Assembly: GCA_028455995.1 (NCBI GenBank)
Contig: JABELC010000012.1
Coordinates: forward strand, 1,302,001-1,366,000
Direction: 5' to 3'
DNA length: 64,000 nt
Source: Scleromitrula shiraiana
Lineage: Eukaryota; Ascomycota; Leotiomycetes; Helotiales; Sclerotiniaceae
The position numbers and the translations under genes were made by a program. The notes beneath the pieces were generated by a model that was given only the letters and a program-made list of their open reading frames with translations, was not told the DNA's origin and made no database searches. Positions 57,478 to 64,000 of this stretch are shown here, one piece after another (positions within the stretch are counted from its first letter, which is position 1; each line of letters opens with the position of its first letter).

Positions 57478-59113
57478 ATGATGGATGAATCTCATGTGTT
57501 ATCTTTGGATTCAAGCACAGAGCCAAGAAGGCGTTCTTCTAGAAACCAGGCAGATTCAAAAACTCCAAGTGGAGCATTAAACGCATCTTATGGAGATGGT
57601 TTGGATTATGAAAATGGTCCACCACTCTTTGCTACTAGGTCAGGCCGTCCTCCTAGACGTTCTACTATTCAGGAAACGATAAAGTCAGACTCGGAAGTGA
57701 TTGATGAGGCGATGAAGCCACTCACAGACGAGGAACGCAAGGCTTGGAGAGGGTGGTGTGAACTGGAAAGTGATCCGGTATGCTCTTCAGATGTCCATAT
57801 CAGTTGTGCCCTACTTATGTTATTTACATAGGCACTATTTAATTTCATACTACGTGAATATGGTATTAAGGATGTCAAAGTTCAAGAGGTTCTAGGCTTG
57901 GAGGATGATATGCTTCAGTTTCTATCGTACAGTACTCCCATGCTCAGATGCTCGGAGGTTGCTAACTATTTCCAAGTAAGCCTGTGTATGGACTGGTATT
58001 TTTGTTCGGATACAAAGATGACGATTCCAATGTCGAAGAACTCCCAAAGTGCCCAAACAATGTTTGGTTCGCTAACCAGGTTGGTACCATGCTAAATATC
58101 ATCATGATCAATGATTTGTTAACATAACCTAGACAACACACAATGCCTGCGCGACTATTGCTCTTATGAACATTGTTATGAATGTTCCTGAACTTGATCT
58201 TGGCGAGAGCATTGCTAGTTTCAAAGAAGCCACACAGTATCTCAAGCCTGCATATCGTGGTCAAAAGCTCAGCCAAAACGACTACATTCGAAACCTCCAC
58301 AACTCTTTCGCACGAAGAATGGATATACTAAATGCCGATTTAGCTCTCTCCAACGATGTTACAACTTGGAAGAGGAGACGGAAGACTAACAAAAAAGCCG
58401 GCAAGGGTAGATCCAAGCATGATGAAGAATCAAGTTTTCACTTCATTGCATTCGTGCCTATAGATGGCGTTGTGTGGAAGCTTGATGGTTTACAACATCG
58501 GCCAGTCAGTTTAGGTATGTGAAGATCTCCATTTGTTCCGGACCTAGATCCAACTAACCATGCCCCAGGGGAGTTTGAGGGCGATTGGATATCTCTTGCA
58601 CGTGCCAATATATATGAGCACATCGGCAAATATGATAACGCCCTACAATACAATCTTCTATCTCTGTGCAAAAGTCCTCTCGCAACTCTGCCAACCAAGC
58701 TAGCACAAAACATTCACGCGATTAGAGTCGTGGAAGACATGCTATCGGGACAGATGTCGGATTGGAGAAATTTCAATCAAGCGGAAGAATTATCGCTCAT
58801 CAAAGGGCCTTGCGAGACCTTTAGAATTTCAGATCAACTATTGCTTGAGGCTGAACTATCACCAGAGGTGAAGCGCATGCTAGATCATGCACATACAAAT
58901 CCAAACATGCTTTTACAAATGCTTCAAATGCTGGGAGACGATCAAGGCAAAATACGTGTTGCTTATATGGAGGAAGTAATTTCGATCAATCATGAGAATG
59001 ATCAGGCTGCAAGAAGAAAGAATGACCATACGCCGCTGGTCTATCAGACAATTCGAGTTTTGGCCGAAAAGGGAGTTCTGAAGGAGATTGTGGAAGATGT
59101 TCAGAAGACTTAA
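57478..59113 (+). CDS. Ubiquitin C-terminal hydrolase, UCH family (UCHL5/BAP1-like)
   Basis: Cysteine protease that releases ubiquitin from C-terminal adducts. Exons 57478-57777, 57832-57926, 57977-58079, 58133-58514 and 58569-59113 join in phase to 474 residues. Residues 1-90 are a basic, disordered extension with RRRSSRNQ and RSGRPPRRST. The peptidase C12 domain starts near WRGWCELESDP and contains KPVYGLVFLFGY, then NNVWFANQTTHNACATIALM with Gln166 and Cys172, FHFIAFVPIDGVVWKLDGLQ with His269 and Asp284: the full catalytic set. The basic insert before His (KRRRKTNKKAGKGR) matches the crossover-loop position. A C-terminal helical region (~400-470) resembles the ULD of UCHL5 (VAYMEEVISINHENDQAARR; RKNDHTPLVYQTIRVLAEKG). 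Two adjacent ATGs (57478, 57481) are possible starts. Confidence 0.93.
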
Positions 59114-59122
59114 AAACAACCG

Positions 59123-59246
59123 TAACTTATTAATCCACCTATCCACGTTGGCGCCGATCAACCTCCGGTACGCAGTAACAATAACTATAACTTATTAATC
59201 CACCTATCCACGTTGACGCTGATACAACCTCCAGTACGCAGTAACA
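59123..59246. repeat. Tandem direct repeat in the 3' spacer (2 x ~58 bp)
   Basis: Copy 1 is 59123-59180 and copy 2 is 59188-59246. Both begin TAACTTATTAATCCACCTAT and end TACGCAGTAACA, with a few substitutions and one single-base indel. They fill most of the 141 bp between two convergent stop codons. Confidence 0.9.
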
Positions 59247-59254
59247 TGCAAATG

Positions 59255-61211
59255 CTAGTCGTCCGGATACTCGTCCTTGAAGGTTGCTATAAACCGACGA
59301 TTTTCCTCGTCGTACTGCTTGAAATATTGACCTGCCACCTTCAGCAAGAGCGATACATCAGGCTTCTCAACTATTTCTATATTGTCTTCTGCCACATAAC
59401 GTATACTAGCGTCCGCCACACTAATAACCAAAATTGTAAGCACTTTGATCACTTAAAACGTCCCATGCCGTTACTTACAGTACATGATAGAAACTTTGAT
59501 GTCGCCCCCTCTTCAAATTATCGATCTGGTGATCCGCTATCCAGGTCGGGTCCATACCACACTCGACATCCCAGCCGACTATTACAGCTGTATAACCGTA
59601 ACGTCGATGGCGAAACACTTTCCCTACTCTGAACTTGACTTTGTCCGTCTCACCGAACGTGCTGCGGGTCCGCACTTGTCTTGGTCTTGAATCTACGCCT
59701 CGAACTATTTTTAACGCTTCGGAGAGTTCAGAGTATTCATTGGGGTTGCTTAATGATGGGAGGACATATTTCTCAATGAGAGTTACATCCTCCGGATAAG
59801 ATTTCTCAAATGATGATAAAAGCATTGGTACGAATCGACCACGATTGGATCCTATCTTCTGATCTAAGAAAAAGTTCGCCCATAGAGAAGAATATACCGC
59901 ATGTCCTAGTTCCATGGCTGCCGTATCATTGAGTCTGCTATCAGTGTGATTCAATGACCCTTCAAATCTAAACTCTTGAATTGTTGTGAGAATGTTTCTA
60001 GTTGTGCGAAGCACAATGTTAATGGTATGTGAAGATTCCGCGAGATACTCAGCAGACGATATTCCCAGAACGCCCCATGCTGCTAGCATGCGCTCAAGGT
60101 TCTCCGATGGAATTTCTATGTCCGATCGGTAAGGGTCAAGATACATAGGTTGTGGTGGCGGATTTTCTTGCTTGAGTATCTTGTCATCAAGGTCCATAAG
60201 TGGCTTTGGGAAGACCATAGCTTGGACATGGGTCGGCATAGCACAGAAACGAGCATCAACTCCCAGTCTCCGAGCCACAGCACAAAAGATAGCAACTGAT
60301 ATCAATGGCAATGATGGATGCCGAGGCCCTTGTAACGCCATCCCAATATAATTATTTTGCAAGTCGCGATATGCAAGCTCAGAATCTAGTCCCACCCAAT
60401 TGTGCATCCTTAAAAATTTAACAATCTCGAGAGCTTGCTGTCTGGTAGATATGCGATTGAATTCCAAGCAATCACTTCGTATGCGAGTCGCAATATCATC
60501 AAGTATATTGGAAGTCTGTATCAGTCAGCCATGCATATAGGTTAAACAGCTAGCGAGCCATACTTCAAGAATATCTCCGACATGCTCGTGTAGAATAAAC
60601 ATGTCATAAACTCCTAATGCGGTCTCAGCTGGCACATCCTCCCCAGCAGAAAGTCTGGCCCATATTTCGAGAGCCTCTGAGCGATGTATCGAATCAAGGA
60701 GGGCACGAGCATAGAATCTACTGCATGTAAGTCTCTGAACAACTGCAGAGTTTGTAGCTTACGTTCTAGCCAACTGGTCACCATGATCATTATTTGCACG
60801 GCAGTGTCGCAAAAGAGTATCCTTAGCATCATAGCCAAATTTCCCTATTTCCTCGAATTTCACAATACGATTGACTCGAGTCTCGAGAATACTGTTCAGG
60901 AGCTTCGTTGTCTTTGATTCTATATTATCCCTATAAATGTATAAACTCTTCCAATCGATATTTCCTGGCGTGTCTGCAAACTTTTGTCTAATGTGGTGTT
61001 TCGCATCCCAGTACTTGAAGTCCATGTGGCAGTGATATCGCCACAGCAACGATGAATTTCCGAGACGGTTGAAGCGTTTTGATACAAGATTGATGTTCAA
61101 GAGAACGTCGTACGGAGGAAGATAGTATACTATTTGTTGTAGGACTTCATCGGGAAGAGGGGTGAATGCGGACATTGCACTTTCGAAAGAACCGCGGGAG
61201 ATCTGTGCCAT
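59255..61211 (-). CDS. F-box protein with SirB1-like and YccV domains (FBXO21-like)
   Basis: Probable substrate receptor of an SCF ubiquitin ligase. Exons 60763-61211, 60564-60720, 59479-60515 and 59255-59420 join in phase to 602 residues. The F-box is at about 18-60 (LPDEVLQQIVYYLPPYDVLL with LVSKRFNRLGNSSLLWR). The central transglutaminase-like/SirB1-type region contains NNYIGMALQGPRHPSLPLIS, VAIFCAVARRLGVDARFCAM and PMYLDPYRSDIEI. The C-terminal hemimethylated-DNA-binding (YccV-like) domain reads FRVGKVFRHRRYGYTAVIVG, then W-DVECGMDPTWIA and LVADASIRYVAEDNIE. This order is that of animal FBXO21. The ATG at 61211 is used; upstream only TTG is in frame. Convergent with the UCH gene. Confidence 0.93.
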
Positions 61212-61652
61212 TTTAATCACTCTGTAAAAAAACAATTGATATGCATTGATGTAAAGATGATAAATATGTATTTGCTATAGTAGGTAGGTAACTTATGATG
61301 GGGCGACTCTGGTAGCGTTCATAAGGATTGGACTATAATAGTGACAATTCATGATGATTCTTTCTAAAGTTAGGTCGCAATAAATAATTCTGATCGTCAT
61401 TTATTTTTTGTTTATCTTATCACGGATATTATTATAATCCATGCCGTGCATATCACTACAACCCCTTTCTTCTCTCTCCTTCTGTTCCAGCATCCTTTTC
61501 TTGTCATGATTTATCTAAAAGGTCAATTATATCGAAGTTTGGTATGTTTAAGCCTGCAGGGAAAAAACGAGATCACTTAACGTAACACAAATGAAGATTT
61601 AATCTTAGAAATGACAAAATACTCAAGGTATTTTGGGTAACTAAAATCTATT
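61212..61652. other. Intergenic region, no gene seen
   Basis: 441 bp, holding the promoter of the F-box gene and the 3' flank of the zinc-knuckle gene. Nothing else is recognised. Confidence 0.45.
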
Positions 61653-62165
61653 CTATGATGTTCTATCGCGATATGCGCCTTGCCTATCATGATTGGGAGA
61701 TCGTGAGCGTTGTCGATCCCCCTTTCGCCACTCCTCCGTTCTATCAGACGGCCTCAAACGTTTCTGACGCTCAGTGGCATGGGGACAATCAGATACGAAA
61801 TGACCTGCAGTTGGGCCGCAGTTAGCACACCATCTGCAGCGACCATAATGTTCTCGAGCACCACATGTTGAGCATCTTGGAGAACCTCCTTGAAAATTGT
61901 CTATATGAGGTGGCTTGTGTCTTTTGCTGCAGACTTCACAGATCGGGTGTGGAGAAGGGAGCGGGACGCCAACTCTTCCCTGGGGAGGGCGTGGATGTAG
62001 TGTCCGTGACCGCGCAGCGTGATTCTGCGGAGGTTGAGGGGGTCGAGCAGGAAGAATACGCATACCCCCATTTTGGGGCGGTGGTAAGGCCATTGATTCG
62101 GTGGATTGTGAATATTTTTGTGCGCCTCGCGAATCATATGGGAAAACCAATGAGTTGGGACTCAT
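61653..62165 (-). CDS. Zinc-knuckle (CCHC-like) basic protein
   Basis: 170 residues from the ATG at 62165 to TAG at 61653; the true 5' end is uncertain. A Pro/Gln/Arg-rich N-terminal part is followed by a cysteine-rich core at about 95-135: CEVC, then CSTCGAREHYGRC (C-x2-C-x4-H-x3-C), then CANCGPTAGHFVSDC (C-x2-C-x5-H-x4-C). These resemble degenerate zinc knuckles, often RNA-binding. The C-terminus is Arg/Ser/Asp-rich (DRQRSRSPNHDRQGAYRDR), as in RNA-processing factors. The frame is open upstream of the ATG to about 62200 (LQSGDVAMSP), hinting that an intron or an upstream exon lies there. Function beyond nucleic-acid binding is not assignable. Confidence 0.62.
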   Translation of the reverse strand: MSPNSLVFPYDSRGAQKYSQSTESMALPPPQNGGMRILPARPPQPPQNHAARSRTLHPRPPQGRVGVPLPSPHPICEVCSKRHKPPHIDNFQGGSPRCSTCGAREHYGRCRWCANCGPTAGHFVSDCPHATERQKRLRPSDRTEEWRKGDRQRSRSPNHDRQGAYRDRTS

Positions 62166-62172
62166 AGCAACA

Positions 62173-62460
62173 TCACCAGACTGTAGCTGGGGTTGGTTGA
62201 TTATGAGGTGGATCTAGCGAGAGACGTGTTTCGAGCTTGACTGCCACTCCATCAAAGATTGGTGAGAAAGTTGGTTCAATATGTTCAGACTTGATGCAGT
62301 GTCTGGTTGGGGCAGCAGCAAGTTTGGAAATTTCATCTTCTTCAACCTTGACTTTTGGTGAGACAGCGCATTGATATGACCTCTGAGAGAAATTTGGTAG
62401 TTCAAATCTAACTGCCAATGAGCAATTCAAGATTGCATATGCAGAATGTGGATGAAACAT
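62173..62460 (-). CDS. Possible upstream exon of the zinc-knuckle gene, or separate small ORF
   Basis: 95 codons from an ATG at 62460 (MFHPHSAYAILNCSLAVRFE) to TGA at 62173. It contains protein-like sequence (VSPKVKVEEDEISKLAAAP; KSEHIEPTFSPIFDGVAVKL). It ends just before the zinc-knuckle ATG in a different frame. If part of the same gene it needs an intron: the acceptor ACCCCAG before CTACAGTCTGG is acceptable, but the only phase-correct donor I see is a poor GTGGCA. A frameshift or an independent short gene are alternatives. Confidence 0.32.
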   Translation of the reverse strand: MFHPHSAYAILNCSLAVRFELPNFSQRSYQCAVSPKVKVEEDEISKLAAAPTRHCIKSEHIEPTFSPIFDGVAVKLETRLSLDPPHNQPTPATVW

Positions 62461-63061
62461 AGTTTAGCTATGTAATCACCTTACTGATACTCGATGATTT
62501 AATATTCTACTGATCTGGATTTGAATTTGAATTCGAATTTGAACTTGGATTTGGGTTTGAATTATGAATCTTGCTAGGGTTCCGATGTTGTACGAATTTT
62601 AATCATGTAACTTTGAGTGGGAAAGAGAAAAAGATTGTTTCTTTTGATTTTCAAGGTTGTTGGGAATATCAGTCTTTTGATGTGCTGTTATTCATTTTAG
62701 AGTTATTATATAGTTATATGACATGAGATTGAATATTGAAAGTAAAGTAAAGATTACCTACATATAGGAGGTGGTGTTGAGACTACTCGCTTCATACTGG
62801 CAGAATTCACCTTTATGTTTTTGATCATAATAACCCATTTTTCCCCTTTCTCTTTTTTCCCTCTTTTCTTTTCTTCTCTTCTCTCTTCCTCTTGATTTCT
62901 AAATACAAAAAGTACAGCAAAAATACAAATTTTCAAAAATTTCTATTACAAGACGCTTTCCATCTCAACCTCATTCTCATTTACTCACATTCAATGTAAG
63001 CTCAACTGAGATTTAGATCTGTGAAGTACCTGTAGAGTTCGATCTAACTTTGAAATAACAG
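62461..63061. other. Divergent intergenic region
   Basis: 600 bp with GAATTT/GGATTT repeats near 62515-62565 and a CTTTTC-rich pyrimidine run (62840-62897). It likely holds promoters for the genes on both sides. No gene seen. Confidence 0.45.
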
Positions 63062-64000
63062 ATGAATCAAGGCATCGAACAATCTGGTGAGCATCTTCAA
63101 CTATCTCGCAAGGCTAGCGAAGTTATAGATGATACTGCTGCCAGACTTGCAGCAATTAACGGCCTATTGGCTGATTTAAGAGTCAGAGACTTCAGCACAC
63201 TCAATGAAGTGGGAAAGGCTTTGCTTTACTTGGATGAGACGCGCCCACCAGTCGCGCCAGCTTCAAGTACGTTAAATTCTGCCATATATCACCATTAGTG
63301 CACTAGTTCATCAATCACCCTCGAATTGGACAATCAAGATGGTAAATTCTTCAACTCAGTATTGATGAATTGAAATGTTATATTGTCCAATTCGATCTTG
63401 AACAATTAGAGAATCAGAATACCAAGTGATGAACCACTAAGATATCATATTGTCCAAGTCAAACTGGAACAATTGAAGTATCATATTGTTCAATTCCATC
63501 CTGAACGATTAGCAAGTTTTATTGTTCGAACAGAACTCACACAATCAAAACGCGAATTTATAATGCAGTGGCTCATGAACCAACACAACTCTAATATTCG
63601 ATATATCCCAGATCGATACTGACGGTATAAATAGGCATGCCAGTTGCCACCGATGCAGTGATGGTAGATCCCGTCGCACCGGTCAATTCTGGTTCCGGTG
63701 ATGATGCAGCTTCAACTGCAGTCGATCCCCAGCGTACTGGCAGGGCTCAAAGATGCACCGCGGTAGTAGATACTGCCACAGGCAGACCTTGTGGGCTTCG
63801 ACATCGTGGCCCGCATGATTACCGGGTATCCCGTCGCCAGCAGCAACCACAGCAGCAACAGCGACGACAGGGGCCTCCTATTATCGCAATGGGCGGTCGG
63901 ATTGAAAGTCTGGCGGATCTCAGCTGCCGACAGTTGCGAGCTTTCAGTGGTTTATACCCAACTCGTCAGTTCACTAATCGCTCGCGCTCGCGATCTCCAT
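63062..64000 (+). CDS. N-terminal part of an unrecognised Arg/Gln-rich protein (3' end outside window)
   Basis: Exon 1 is 63062-63266 (MNQGIEQSGEHLQLSRKASE), ending at GTACGT. Exon 2 starts at 63635 after AAATAG and is open to the window edge, joining in phase. The intron is 368 bp and repeat-filled. Exon 1 is helical (AARLAAINGLLADLRVRDFS; NEVGKALLYLDE). Exon 2 has a region RCTAVVDTATGRPCGLRHRG followed by PHDYR, with cysteines and histidines spaced C-x11-C-x3-H-x3-H, which could hold a zinc ion. A Gln-rich run follows, then LADLSCRQLRAFSGLYPTRQ and an Arg-Ser stretch at the edge. No family is recognised. Confidence 0.65.
63321..63558. repeat. Degenerate ATTGTCCAA repeats and inverted repeat inside an intron
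   Basis: Within the 368 bp intron, TCGAATTGGACAAT (63321-63334) is the exact inverted complement of ATTGTCCAATTCGA (63382-63395). ATTGTCCAA or ATTGTTC-type cores followed by GAACAATT or GAACGATT recur near 63382, 63451, 63486 and 63521, at spacings of about 69, 35 and 35 bp. Confidence 0.7.

Noticed and set aside
7640..61211. Functional ubiquitin/SUMO gene cluster
   Set aside because: Four related genes occur but are tens of kb apart, on both strands, separated by unrelated housekeeping genes.
1..64000. tRNA genes, CRISPR arrays, plasmid-type origins
   Set aside because: No cloverleaf-like stretch with a GTTCGA-type T-loop and matching arms, and no regularly spaced identical repeats, were found by eye; a tRNA scan would be decisive for tRNAs.

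Overview
This is a stretch of nuclear chromosome from a filamentous ascomycete. The gene content (SWI1 with an ARID domain, POM152, ATM1, AIM24, IMG2, eIF3e, CCT6) and the introns (mostly 48-70 bp, GTATGT/GTAAGT/GTACGT donors, CTAAC/CTAAT branch points) are typical of Pezizomycotina. The protein flavour suggests a Leotiomycete, perhaps Sclerotiniaceae, but that placement is an inference. I see no rRNA, tRNA, CRISPR array, intact transposon or virus. Exon borders were read by hand from splice signals, reading phase and family alignment from memory.

Layout. 0-7 kb: the 3' end of an unrecognised acidic protein (+), a single-cysteine mitochondrial peroxiredoxin (-), then two neighbouring broken metabolic genes (+): an Asp-box glycosidase-like gene with two stop codons and a GMC oxidoreductase with at least six lesions. 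7-15.8 kb: an Ariadne RBR ubiquitin ligase (+), a possible tiny gene (-), a 2.9 kb repeat-rich gap, then eIF3e (-) and mitochondrial ribosomal protein mL49/IMG2 (+) sharing a 266 bp divergent promoter. 16-25 kb: SWI1 (-), a 4.7 kb gene-free region upstream of it, and an EVE-domain THYN1 homologue (+). 25.8-29.6 kb: two divergent single-exon genes for very acidic, repeat-bearing, unrecognised proteins. 31-35 kb: a DHH phosphoesterase (+) convergent with an unusual Ulp1-like cysteine protease (-). 36-45 kb: a long GH47 mannosidase (-), CCT6 (-) and a prenylcysteine oxidase (+). 46-52 kb: a small basic protein (-), ATM1 (-) and AIM24 (+), the last two divergent. 52.7-61.2 kb: POM152 (-), a UCH-family deubiquitinase (+) convergent with an FBXO21-like F-box protein (-). 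61.6-64 kb: a zinc-knuckle protein (-) and the 5' part of an unrecognised gene (+) running off the window.

Most genes are unlinked housekeeping functions. Local themes are nucleus-encoded mitochondrial proteins in divergent pairs (ATM1/AIM24) and four ubiquitin/SUMO-related genes (RBR ligase, Ulp1-like protease, UCH hydrolase, F-box protein), which look like coincidence rather than a cluster. No new multi-gene system is demonstrated. The best candidates for something undescribed are the divergent acidic-protein locus at 25.8-29.6 kb, the Ulp1-like protease at 32.9-35.1 kb and the right-edge gene with its repeat-filled intron.
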